Source: Anaerolineaceae bacterium
GTDB lineage: Bacteria; Chloroflexota; Anaerolineae; Aggregatilineales; Phototrophicaceae
Length of the DNA stretch: 64,000 nt
Direction: 5' to 3'
Assembly (NCBI GenBank): GCA_002699585.1
Contig: PABP01000014.1
Location: forward strand, 186,001-250,000
Made by a program: the position numbers and the translations under genes. The notes beneath the pieces are model-generated. The model had not been told where the DNA came from. It did not search any database and was given only the letters and a program-made list of their open reading frames with translations. Positions within the stretch are counted from its first letter, which is position 1. Each line of letters begins with the position of its first letter. Positions 42,707 to 51,166 of this stretch are shown here, piece by piece.

Positions 42707-44728
42707 CTATGCCGCATTCGCCGACTCACGCCGCCGTTTGAGTTCCGGCAGCAGCAGTAAGGCAATCAGGCCGTTCAGCACGACGATGACCGTGCTGCCT
42801 TCATGGCCGAGCACACCCAGCGGCAGCGGAATCTGGATCAGGAAAGTGCCTAGCACCAGCATGATAATCACGGCAATGGCGAAGGTGATGTTCTGCCAGA
42901 CGACGCGGCGCGCCTTCTTGGCCAGGTCAATCGCGAACTCAATGCGCTCGATGCGGTCGGCCATCAGCACGATGTCAGCCGTTTCCAGAGCAACGTCGGT
43001 CCCGGCAGCGCCCATGGCAATACCGATGTCAGCCAGGGCCAGCGCCGGGGCATCATTGACGCCATCGCCGACCATCGCCACCTGGCCGTAGGTCGCCTGC
43101 AAATCCCGCACGGCTTCGACCTTCTCATCGGGCATCAGTCCGGCATGCACACGGTCGATGCCTAGCTCGGCGGCCAGTGTCTTGGCGACGCGCTCGTTAT
43201 CGCCCGTCAGCATGGCGACAGCCACACCCTGCTTATGCAGATCGTCAATGATTTGCTTGGCTTCCGGGCGAACCTCATCGGCCATCGCAATCAGGCCCAT
43301 CCAGTCACAGCTATCTTGCTTGAGTTCACAATCGGCGCTGCAGTTGTTGCAATTATCCTGACGCAGCACGCCAATGACTGTGCGCCCCATGCTTTCCAGT
43401 CGTTCATACTCGCTCTGGAGATGATCCGGCGCGGGTTCCAGCGTTTCCAGGTAGCGTAGGCTGCCCAGATGCACCGTGCGACCATCGACCTCAGCGGCGA
43501 TGCCCTGGCCCGGGACTGCCTCGAACTGCTCAACTTCTGGCACGGTTACATTTTGTTCTTCAGCATAGCGTACGATAGCCCGCGCTAGCGGATGCTCTGA
43601 ACGGGCTTCCACAGCAGCAGCGACCGCCAGTAAATCATCACCACACAGCTCGCAGCAAGAGGTGACATCGGTCACGGTTGGCTGACCATAGGTCAGGGTG
43701 CCGGTTTTATCGAAGGCGATGGCCTTCACGCTAGCCAGCGATTCGATGTATGCGCCACCTTTGAACAGGACGCCGCCACGGGCTGCGGCAGCAATCGCGC
43801 TGATGAAAGCCGCCGGCACGCTGATAATCAAAGCACATGGCGAAGCGACTGTCATCAGGACCATTGCCCGGTAAAAGTTGCTCTCGAAGTCGGCCAGGCC
43901 TAGCAGCGGCGGAATGATAATGAACAGGATCGTGGCCACGATGATGAACATGGCATAGCGCTGCTCAAACGTATCCAGGAAACGCTCGGTCGGCGCTTTG
44001 CTGTCCTGGGCTTCTTCCACCATCTTGATGATGCGCGCCAGGGTGGTTTCCTCGGCGGCTTTGGTCGGGCGAATATCGAGAATGCCTTGTTTGTTGAGCG
44101 TCCCTGCGAAAACCGTATCGCCCACGCCCTTATCCACGGGCATCGATTCACCCGTAATGGGTGATTCATCCAGCGCGGATTGACCGTTAATAACGGTGCC
44201 ATCGACCGGGATACGTTCACCGGGCTTGATGAGCACTTCGTCATCTAGCCGGATGTCTTCCAGGCCGACAGTTATGGTCTGACCGTTACGGCGCACGTTG
44301 GCCTCATTCGGATACAGCTTGAACAGGCTCTTAATGGCTGTCCGGCTGCGGTTGATAGCGTAGTCCTGTAGCACGTTACTGAGCGAGAACAGGAAGAGTA
44401 GCAGCGCGCCTTCGTGCCATTGGCCGATGACCGCCGCGCCCAGTGCTGCCAGCACCATCAGCAAATCGACGTCGATGGTCTTTTCGCGCAGGCTTTCAAT
44501 AGCGGTCTGGGTGCCGTAAAAGCCACCGGCAACATAAGCGATCAGCCCCAGCAACCCGGCCACCCAGGCGGGGAAGTCTGCAGCTTGTTCAACGAAGATG
44601 CCCAATAGTAGGGCTGCTAAGGTCACAGCGACCAAACGTGGCTCCAGCCAATCTTTGGATAGCCAAGTGGTCTTTTCTTCCGCCTCTGCGGTGGGTTGTT
44701 TTTCTACAATCCCGACTGTCGATGTCAT
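42707..44728 (-). CDS. P1B-type metal-transporting ATPase (SPC subgroup)
   Basis: This 673-residue pump uses ATP to move metal ions outward. It has the TM6 motif ASPCALIISVPAA (SPC, as in the P1B-4 group linked to Co or Fe), phosphorylation site DKTGTLTYG, TGES (PITGESMPV), nucleotide-binding HPLARAIV, hinge VGDGVNDAPALALADIGIAMG and the C-terminal HEGSTVIVVLNGLIALL typical of this group. It has no N-terminal metal-binding domain. Two Cys clusters are inserted in the cytoplasmic domain (SCCELCGD and DNCNNCSADCELKQDSCDW), which is unusual. The start at 44728 follows GAGGAAAC. Metal specificity cannot be set from sequence alone. Confidence 0.95.
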   Translation of the reverse strand: MTSTVGIVEKQPTAEAEEKTTWLSKDWLEPRLVAVTLAALLLGIFVEQAADFPAWVAGLLGLIAYVAGGFYGTQTAIESLREKTIDVDLLMVLAALGAAVIGQWHEGALLLFLFSLSNVLQDYAINRSRTAIKSLFKLYPNEANVRRNGQTITVGLEDIRLDDEVLIKPGERIPVDGTVINGQSALDESPITGESMPVDKGVGDTVFAGTLNKQGILDIRPTKAAEETTLARIIKMVEEAQDSKAPTERFLDTFEQRYAMFIIVATILFIIIPPLLGLADFESNFYRAMVLMTVASPCALIISVPAAFISAIAAAARGGVLFKGGAYIESLASVKAIAFDKTGTLTYGQPTVTDVTSCCELCGDDLLAVAAAVEARSEHPLARAIVRYAEEQNVTVPEVEQFEAVPGQGIAAEVDGRTVHLGSLRYLETLEPAPDHLQSEYERLESMGRTVIGVLRQDNCNNCSADCELKQDSCDWMGLIAMADEVRPEAKQIIDDLHKQGVAVAMLTGDNERVAKTLAAELGIDRVHAGLMPDEKVEAVRDLQATYGQVAMVGDGVNDAPALALADIGIAMGAAGTDVALETADIVLMADRIERIEFAIDLAKKARRVVWQNITFAIAVIIMLVLGTFLIQIPLPLGVLGHEGSTVIVVLNGLIALLLLPELKRRRESANAA

Positions 44729-45006
44729 GCTTGTTTCCTCACGCATATACAATGCGATTAAATACAGTTTAACGATTTCGATGAGATCATTTTAACCGTA
44801 GTTAATTGATGATGCAACCTGTATAAATCTTACTTTTATCAGATGTTCATCTTCTATTATCTCATGGATTGCTCAAATGCTTGGATGACGCCTGTTACCA
44901 GCAGCAGGTGATTTCACGCCTTTCCGCTGATACATAGGCCAGTCTTTCGCATTTTGGAATTTGATTTTGCCTCGCATTGCTGCCTGTTACGGACTAAAAT
45001 GGCAGC

Positions 45007-45753
45007 ATGCCGACACCATTCATGCATTTACGAATTGCCTACAACCTCTTAGAAGATGAAGATCTACCGAGTGATGCTCACGAGATCATCGCTGGGGATT
45101 TGCCTGCCTATTTACTGGGCAGCATCGTCGCTGATGCCCGTGTTTACCCCGGTGCTGACCGCGAACTGACGCATTTTTATCGCTATGATCGGCCCATGCC
45201 TGACCATCCCTGGTGCGAAATGCTGCGTCAGAACCCGACTCTGGTCCAGCCAAAAACAGTGTCCGAGCGCGCTTTCGTCGCCGGGTATGTGGCTCACCTG
45301 GGCGCAGATGAATTCTGGTCGCGTAATGTGTTGGGGCCGTACTTCGCCAATGGCGATTGGGGCGGCGATTTGCATCGGCGCTTCTTTATATTGCATCTGC
45401 TGCTGATTACGCTGGATGAGCGCGACGAAGCTTGCATCCCGGCAGATGCGGCTGATTTGCTGCGACAGGGCGTTCCGCATAATTGGTTGCCCTTCATGGA
45501 TGACGCCGTTATCGAAGGTTGGCGTGATTACCTGGCAGACCAGCTTACAGGCATCAGCGAGACAGTCGACATTTTTGCTCAGCGTGTGCATCGGGAACCC
45601 GCCGAATTGCGGCGTATGGTTGATGACCCGCAGCAAATGCACGAGCTATTTTGGCAGCATATCTCGCCAGAACTCATGGTCGAACTTGAGAAAAATATGT
45701 ACATTTTCTCGCGTCAGCAGCTCATTGATTTCGTTAAGAGCTTCAACGATTAG
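45007..45753 (+). CDS. zinc-dependent phospholipase C-like protein
   Basis: This 248-residue protein matches the zinc-dependent phospholipase C/S1-P1-like helical fold: TPFMHLRIAYNLL at the N-terminus, then GSIVADARVYPGADRELTHFYRYD, and AFVAGYVAHLGADEFW with the metal-binding His and Asp residues. No signal peptide is present, so it is probably cytoplasmic, as in many family members whose activity is unproven. The ribosome site is weak. The C-terminal third is helical without known motifs. Function is from family pattern only. Confidence 0.82.
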   Translation: MPTPFMHLRIAYNLLEDEDLPSDAHEIIAGDLPAYLLGSIVADARVYPGADRELTHFYRYDRPMPDHPWCEMLRQNPTLVQPKTVSERAFVAGYVAHLGADEFWSRNVLGPYFANGDWGGDLHRRFFILHLLLITLDERDEACIPADAADLLRQGVPHNWLPFMDDAVIEGWRDYLADQLTGISETVDIFAQRVHREPAELRRMVDDPQQMHELFWQHISPELMVELEKNMYIFSRQQLIDFVKSFND

Positions 45754-45917
45754 ACCTGCTCATAGGGATTAACCTCAATTAAAAAATGAGAATCATTTAA
45801 ATGACAAAGAATCTTTATTCTTTTCTACGATATTCGGCGTTACTCTAAAATTAGAACGAAGATAACCATTATCCTGATTATCTTGTATCTATCTCCCTTC
45901 CCCCTAACCCTTTGCTG

Positions 45918-45940
45918 AAGGCCGCGACGAGCGGTCTTTT
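45918..45940 (+). terminator. possible terminator
   Basis: A short hairpin AAGGCCGC/GCGGTCTT with a five-base loop and TT follows the phospholipase-like gene at about 165 bases. It shares its core with the glnA and PhyH terminators. Confidence 0.4.
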
Positions 45941-46038
45941 GCGTTTAATGAGCTGGTGAAGTTTTTAGTTCAAAGCAATTGTGCATTTGTAAAACTGACT
46001 TCATCATAGAGGCAGTACTTTTATTAGAAAGGCAGGAT

Positions 46039-46953
46039 ATGTTTAACAGCTATGAGCACTTGAGAGAGCAAATCCGCGCGCATGGTTTGGGCGAGATTGA
46101 AGAGCGCATTGTTCAAGTTGCTAAACCTTCTATCCGTATAGAGCCAACGCCTGCTAATGATGACGACCTACCCATAGGCGCTTCTAAATTCTATGGCAAT
46201 CCCGATCTGCCTCCGGGCTTCCAGTGGCCATATTGGAGCGACTTGCCCATGATCTTTGGTATGCAACTGAGACTATCAGATGTTGCAATCGCTTGGGGCG
46301 CTGAGAATAATCCCCTTCCATCAGAGGGTTGGCTCTACTTTTTCTTTGGAGACACTTACTATCTAGAAAGTGAAGAAAAAGATTGGCAAATATATTATGT
46401 GCCGAACGAAAAGCAACCATTAAAAAGGTTGATTCAACCGGAACCTGATAAGAAAAAACATCCTCACTCTAAAAAAATAGTATTGTCACCTCAGTGTATA
46501 AAATTCTCAAAGAAGCTGTCTTTACCAGACTATATGCCGCGTTTCATCACGCCGTCAATTTACGAGACACTGTATCAGGGCATGTCGCCAGCAGAAATAC
46601 GCGTAACCTGGGAGTCTTTCTCCACGTTGCTGCGTACCAATTATCCCCGTCCATGCTATCAGCTGCTTGGACATGCCCGACCTCCACGTCGACCTGTTGA
46701 ATATGACTGTGTCATAGTGACGCATCAGCTACAGAAAGAACTTGATGCGTCGGGAGAGACATTTACTTATCGGCATCCAGATGGTGATATTGTTGATGTA
46801 GAAGCTGAGTCTGAAAACTGGTTATTTCTCTTTCAGATTGATGCATCAATATTCGCTGAGCAGGGCTTTGAGCATGGGACATGCTATGCATGTATTCCTA
46901 GAGATAGTCTAAGTGAAAGATATTTTGAAGATTGCTGTGTTGTAGTTCAATAA
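46039..46953 (+). CDS. DUF1963 (YwqG-like) protein
   Basis: This 304-residue cytoplasmic protein fits the DUF1963 family: SKFYGNPDLPPGFQWPYWSDLPMIFGMQLRLSD, WLYFFFGDTYY, and YQLLGHARPPRRPVEYDCV, ending with LFQIDASIFAEQGFEHGTCYACIPRDSL. The family is widely spread but has no firmly known function; members are often found near contact-dependent or immunity loci. ATG at 46039 is chosen because AAGGCAGG precedes it, whereas the upstream frame lacks a site. Its G+C is lower than the surroundings, suggesting recent transfer. Confidence 0.85.
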   Translation: MFNSYEHLREQIRAHGLGEIEERIVQVAKPSIRIEPTPANDDDLPIGASKFYGNPDLPPGFQWPYWSDLPMIFGMQLRLSDVAIAWGAENNPLPSEGWLYFFFGDTYYLESEEKDWQIYYVPNEKQPLKRLIQPEPDKKKHPHSKKIVLSPQCIKFSKKLSLPDYMPRFITPSIYETLYQGMSPAEIRVTWESFSTLLRTNYPRPCYQLLGHARPPRRPVEYDCVIVTHQLQKELDASGETFTYRHPDGDIVDVEAESENWLFLFQIDASIFAEQGFEHGTCYACIPRDSLSERYFEDCCVVVQ

Positions 46954-46959
46954 AATATG

Positions 46960-47043
46960 CGTTTTTCTCTGTGCCTTTGTGCCTCTGCGTCTCTGCGTTG
47001 TCTTTTCTTTGACCTTCCAACCTTCGCGCCTTTGCGTTAAATC
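46960..47043. repeat. degenerate CTCTGCGTCTCTGCGTT-type repeat
   Basis: This pyrimidine-rich stretch carries repeated TTTGTGCCTCTGCGTCTC and CGCGCCTTTGCGTTAAA phrases. On the minus strand they would read as NAETQRHKG and NAKARR, a text familiar from falsely called short proteins in many genomes. It is a non-coding dispersed element of the kind often found between genes. Confidence 0.6.
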
Positions 47044-47188
47044 GTTTCTTATTTAGCCTCCATGTTCTAATACACTTCATCTGCGCCAAGTGCAACAATT
47101 AGGTTATACTGGACGTATACGATAGGTAAGCAATCCATCAAATACACTGACGCACGACCCGTCAACCAGCCACAGAAGGCAACCCAAT

Positions 47189-48898
47189 ATGAACCAACAA
47201 GCCAACGTCAATGACCCCATGCAGGAAGTGGGACGTCTGGTCCAATGGGGGGTACATAACCTCGTCAACTGGCAGCGTAGCCAGAACACCGCCCCGATTG
47301 ATTACATTCAGTTCAACCTGCCGGCACAGATGCCGACCATGCCTGACCCGCGCAACATCATTTTGCAGCGCATCCAGGGTAAGAGCGCCATCAGTCTAAT
47401 GGAGATCGAAAAGGCGTTCCAGCGCATCGCACTCGACAACCGGCCCAAGGGCGTGTTGTTGTACTTACAGGGCGCACAGATGTCGCTGGCGGAGTTGCAA
47501 ATGCTGCGCGGGAGCATCAAGCGCCTGCGGGAGAGTGGCAAGCGGGTAGTTTGCTACGCCAAAAGTTACGACCTGCGTACCTATTATGTCGCCAGCGCTG
47601 CCGATGAAATCCTGCTGCAACCGGGTGGCGATGTCTCGCCTATCGGTCTGTTGATGCAGCAGCTCTTTCTCAAAGACTCGTTGCAATGGGCAGGCATTGA
47701 GGTGGATGTTGTCGCTGTGACGCCCTATAAGAGTGCGATGGACCAGTTCAGCCGCACCGACCCCAGCGAAGAAGTCAAAGAGATGATGAACTGGCTGCTG
47801 GATTCGCAGTATGGTCAGATCGTCAGTGGCATCGCTGCAGGGCGCAACATCAGCGAAGACGACGTGCGCGCCATGATCGACAACGCGCCCTATATCGACT
47901 TGATGGCCCTGGAAAATGGCTACATCGATGGCATCACCAATGAAGAAGGGCTGCGTGCCCATCTGGATGCTAAAGACATCGTGTTGTGGGATAAAGCCGA
48001 TGGCATGATTATGGAAAAGTGGCTGAACCTGATGGGTAAGTACGTGGCTGTACTGCACCTGGAAGGCAGCATCGTCGATGGTGAAAGCGCCAACCCACCC
48101 GTCGATGTGCCCGTTCCACTGGTGGGTGGCCCTCGCATCGGCGACTTGACTGTCGTCCAGCAGATTCGTAATTTGATGCACGATGAACGTGCGGCTGCGG
48201 TCGTCGTCATGGTCGACAGCGGCGGTGGTTCAGCGAGTTCGTCAGAAGCGATTGCTTCCGCGCTAGGTGAACTGGCCAAAGATCGCCCGGTGATTATCTA
48301 CATGCACAGTGTCGCCGCCTCCGGTGGCTACTATATCGCCACTCCGGCGGATTACATCATCGCTCAACCGGGTACGATTACGGGCTCGATTGGTGTCATC
48401 TCCGGCAAGTTCGTGACCAAAGGCATGTACGAAAAGTTCAATGCCCATCCTTTTGAATACAAGCGCGGTCAGAACGCCGATATTATGGCGGGTACCAGCA
48501 ACTTGACTGAAGAACAGCGCGAGAAGATGCACCAGTCCATCGACCGCATCTACGAGCAGTTCCTGGGCCGTGTGGCCGATGCTCGTAAGAAGAAGACCGC
48601 CGAAATCGACGCCATTGGTGGTGGTCGTGTCTGGACTGGCGAGCAGGCTTTTGAAAATGGCCTCGTCGATGAACTCGGTGGTTTGTTCGATGCCATCGCT
48701 AAAGCCAAGGAAATGGCCAAGCTGGACGAAGACGCCCCGGCCATGCTGGTCCGCAGTAAGCCGAAACCGATGCCGGCCCAACTGGCAGAACAAGCCGACC
48801 CGGCAGCAGCTATCAAGTATTGGCTGGGTGGCATAAATGATCTGTATGGGGGCCGGGCGCTGTTGATGATGCCCTATGAAATCACTTTCAAAGACTAG
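47189..48898 (+). CDS. sppA: signal peptide peptidase SppA-like S49 protease (67 kDa type)
   Basis: This 569-residue protease has two tandem S49 domains, as in the 67K SppA. The catalytic lysine is in the first half (VCYAKSYDLRTYYVASAADEILLQPGG). The catalytic serine is in the second half (MHSVAASGGYYIATPADYIIAQPGTITGSIGV). It would degrade signal peptides left in the membrane. Unlike the E. coli enzyme I see no N-terminal membrane span; the first 60 residues are polar. AAGGCAAC precedes the ATG. A terminator follows. Confidence 0.93.
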   Translation: MNQQANVNDPMQEVGRLVQWGVHNLVNWQRSQNTAPIDYIQFNLPAQMPTMPDPRNIILQRIQGKSAISLMEIEKAFQRIALDNRPKGVLLYLQGAQMSLAELQMLRGSIKRLRESGKRVVCYAKSYDLRTYYVASAADEILLQPGGDVSPIGLLMQQLFLKDSLQWAGIEVDVVAVTPYKSAMDQFSRTDPSEEVKEMMNWLLDSQYGQIVSGIAAGRNISEDDVRAMIDNAPYIDLMALENGYIDGITNEEGLRAHLDAKDIVLWDKADGMIMEKWLNLMGKYVAVLHLEGSIVDGESANPPVDVPVPLVGGPRIGDLTVVQQIRNLMHDERAAAVVVMVDSGGGSASSSEAIASALGELAKDRPVIIYMHSVAASGGYYIATPADYIIAQPGTITGSIGVISGKFVTKGMYEKFNAHPFEYKRGQNADIMAGTSNLTEEQREKMHQSIDRIYEQFLGRVADARKKKTAEIDAIGGGRVWTGEQAFENGLVDELGGLFDAIAKAKEMAKLDEDAPAMLVRSKPKPMPAQLAEQADPAAAIKYWLGGINDLYGGRALLMMPYEITFKD

Positions 48899-48921
48899 AT
48901 AATACGTAGTCTAAAGTGTCA

Positions 48922-48956
48922 CACAGACGCAGCCATTCGGTTGCGTTCTGTGTTTT
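48922..48956 (+). terminator. probable rho-independent terminator
   Basis: A long hairpin CACAGACGCAGCC/GGTTGCGTTCTGTG with one bulge and an ATTC loop is followed by TTTTAG. It lies 24 bases behind sppA. Confidence 0.7.
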
Positions 48957-49007
48957 AGGCACAAACCTGTTTTATCCACGCATTGCTATAACGCTAGAGG
49001 TTCAATT

Positions 49008-49469
49008 ATGGGGAGGTCATCACACATGCTGGTGCTGATATTGCTCGGCTTAATAGGTGGAGCTGCCGTAGGTTTACAGGGGCCGATGTCAAGTGCCATC
49101 AGCCAGCGATTGGGTCCGCTTTCTGCTAGCCTGATTATCCATATCGGCGGTGGTGTGCTATCGGCTGTGCTGCTGATCCTGGTCGGCGGTGAGAGCATCG
49201 GCCAATGGCGTGACTTGCCTGCACCCTATTTTCTGACGGGCCTATTCGGTGTGGGACTGTTCATTGTTCTCAGTTTGACCATTCCGCGTGTGGGTGCAGC
49301 CGGAACAACGACGCTTATCGTCGCTGGGCAATTTGTTGTGGCTATGCTGATCGACCAGTTTGGCTGGTTCGGCGTGCCCCAGAGCAGCCTTAGCCTGACG
49401 CGGATCGCCGGGGCTGTGCTGCTGGTCGCAGGCGCGTATCTGATTTCGCTATCGCCAGCAAGTACATAG
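49008..49469 (+). CDS. small DMT/YdcZ-family (DUF606) membrane protein
   Basis: This 153-residue protein has five hydrophobic spans (LVLILLGLIGGAAVGLQGP; LSASLIIHIGGGVLSAVLLILVGG; YFLTGLFGVGLFIVLSL; AAGTTTLIVAGQFVVAMLI; RIAGAVLLVAGAYLISL). These match the DUF606/YdcZ half-size drug/metabolite transporter group, which often works as a dimer. Two starts are possible: 49008 (AGAGG, seven bases away) and 49026 (GGGAGG, nine bases away). The transported compound is unknown. Confidence 0.88.
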   Translation: MGRSSHMLVLILLGLIGGAAVGLQGPMSSAISQRLGPLSASLIIHIGGGVLSAVLLILVGGESIGQWRDLPAPYFLTGLFGVGLFIVLSLTIPRVGAAGTTTLIVAGQFVVAMLIDQFGWFGVPQSSLSLTRIAGAVLLVAGAYLISLSPAST

Positions 49470-49486
49470 TTAAAGAGAGGGTTCCT

Positions 49487-49753
49487 ATGTGCCGCAATAT
49501 CAAGACGCTGTATAACTTCGAGCCAGTGGCTACCGACGATGAAATTCGGGCGGCGGCGCTGCAATACGTGCGCAAGGTCAGCGGCTTCACCAAGCCATCG
49601 CAGGTCAATGAAGCCGTCTTTAATGAAGCGGTCGAACAGGTCGCAGCGATTACGCAGCAGCTATTGGATTCGCTGACGACCAACGCCGCTCCCAAAGACC
49701 GCGAGGAAGAAGCCGCCAAAGCCCGTGAGCGCAATCAGCGGCGCTTTGGCTAG
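49487..49753 (+). CDS. DUF2277 family protein
   Basis: This 88-residue cytoplasmic protein matches DUF2277: it begins MCRNIKTLYNFEPVATDDEI and continues AAALQYVRKVSGFTKPSQVNEAVFNEAV. The conserved N-terminal cysteine is present. The function is unknown. It follows the DMT gene by 17 bases and probably forms an operon with it. GAGAGGG precedes the ATG. Confidence 0.92.
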   Translation: MCRNIKTLYNFEPVATDDEIRAAALQYVRKVSGFTKPSQVNEAVFNEAVEQVAAITQQLLDSLTTNAAPKDREEEAAKARERNQRRFG

Positions 49754-49899
49754 TGTCGATGAGGCCCCACTGGTCTGTTTGAGTAGCTCTGTTCCTCATG
49801 CTCAAGGTATGCCATTTATCATTGATTATGGGCCAGAGTTGCCAGTAATTTTATGGCTTAGTATTATTAGAAAGTTACATCTCAACAGGAGGGCTTAAA

Positions 49900-51087
49900 A
49901 TGAAAAGAGAAATCGTTGTTGGCCTTAGTTTGGTAGTTGGCTTGGTGATTGGTCTATTTGGCATACATCGTCCAATATACGCACAAGATACTCCGAGCAT
50001 AGAAGGTTTGTGGGTTGTCGATATAGGTAGTTCTAATGGATGGTTATTCCGTGATGATGGTACTGGGATAGTAATTCGATCAGGTGCTACTACCCCCTTT
50101 ACATATGAGGTTATCGGCAACTATTTGGTACAAACATTTGAAGACCAGTTACCATCGGTTACTTTATATAAGATCACTGTAATCGATGAACTACTCATTC
50201 TTGAAAATGTGTCTAATGGTTTTTCATTGGCATTGATTAGCGCAGATGCCAATGAAATAAATAGTGCCAATATCAATGAGCAGGATTTCCTTGGAGACTG
50301 GTTTTCTTGGGGAGATATGGCTACATATTCTTTTGGTCAAGATGAAGTCATAGTTTCCCCTCGTGAAGATAGTTACGCTCAAGCAAGAACTACGAATTAT
50401 GAAATCTCAGGTTCTGTATTTTCAATCTTGCCGGATATCCAGTATTCAGTCGTCTACTTTGATGAGAGACATCTTGTAACTTACGATAATAGTCAATTGA
50501 TTTCGTGGACAAAACAAGACGTGGAAGAGCAAGATATAAACATTGATAATCTTTACGGCGTATGGCATGGTGTGCCAAGTAACATTTCTGGAGGACGCAA
50601 CGTAGATTCTAACAACTATAACTATGAGTTCCGATCAGATGGCTTACTAACTTCGGGATTTCCTTCAATGGTTGCATCATACGAAATCAATGATCGGACA
50701 GTGAGTTTTTTTAGTTCGATGTTTGGTGAAATCGATCTGTACATAAGCTATTTAGATGAATATGTCATTATAATAGATGATGTATCTGAGAATCCTTTGG
50801 GCATACGTATTGTTGCGTTTAAGATTGCACCTGAAGCTGAATCCATAATAATTGATGATAATTTGGCCGGGACATGGTTTGCACAGTATCAGATGATTAC
50901 TATTAGCTCTGATGGTTCAACCGACGCCAATGTACAATTCGAGAAAGTTGGTGGCAATGTATTAATCACCAATGATATAGGAACAACAGTCTATCCGATC
51001 TTTCGCCTTGATGACTACTTCTTAATACTTGAGCAAGGATCAGGGGAAGACGTTTCTTACGGGGTCTATTCACGAATTCCTGACTAG
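49900..51087 (+). CDS. exported protein with four lipocalin-like repeats
   Basis: This 395-residue protein has a signal peptide (IVVGLSLVVGLVIGLFGI, then YAQ) and four beta-rich units, each starting with a G-x-W motif (IEGLWVVDI, FLGDWFSWGD, LYGVWHGVP, LAGTWFAQY). Each unit runs for about 90-100 residues with alternating beta strands. They recall lipocalin or lipid-binding folds, but I know no exact family. The gene is AT-richer than its neighbours, pointing to transfer or different selection. AACAGGAGGG precedes the ATG. Confidence 0.8.
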   Translation: MKREIVVGLSLVVGLVIGLFGIHRPIYAQDTPSIEGLWVVDIGSSNGWLFRDDGTGIVIRSGATTPFTYEVIGNYLVQTFEDQLPSVTLYKITVIDELLILENVSNGFSLALISADANEINSANINEQDFLGDWFSWGDMATYSFGQDEVIVSPREDSYAQARTTNYEISGSVFSILPDIQYSVVYFDERHLVTYDNSQLISWTKQDVEEQDINIDNLYGVWHGVPSNISGGRNVDSNNYNYEFRSDGLLTSGFPSMVASYEINDRTVSFFSSMFGEIDLYISYLDEYVIIIDDVSENPLGIRIVAFKIAPEAESIIIDDNLAGTWFAQYQMITISSDGSTDANVQFEKVGGNVLITNDIGTTVYPIFRLDDYFLILEQGSGEDVSYGVYSRIPD

Positions 51088-51166
51088 ATACAAAACAATT
51101 GGAACAAAGGGCATACGGATGGCGTCTATCCCACAGTCGTACCTTTAGATAAGTGGAGGCCATTCG

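Noticed and set aside
45781-45805. Fur-box-like AATGAGAATCATTTAAATGA
   Set aside because: It is an imperfect match, and neither neighbouring gene (phospholipase-like, DUF1963) has an iron link, so chance in an AT-rich gap is more likely.
46898-47098. Short minus-strand frame reading NAKARRLEGQRKDNAETQ
   Set aside because: It is the translated form of a known kind of intergenic repeat and not a real protein.
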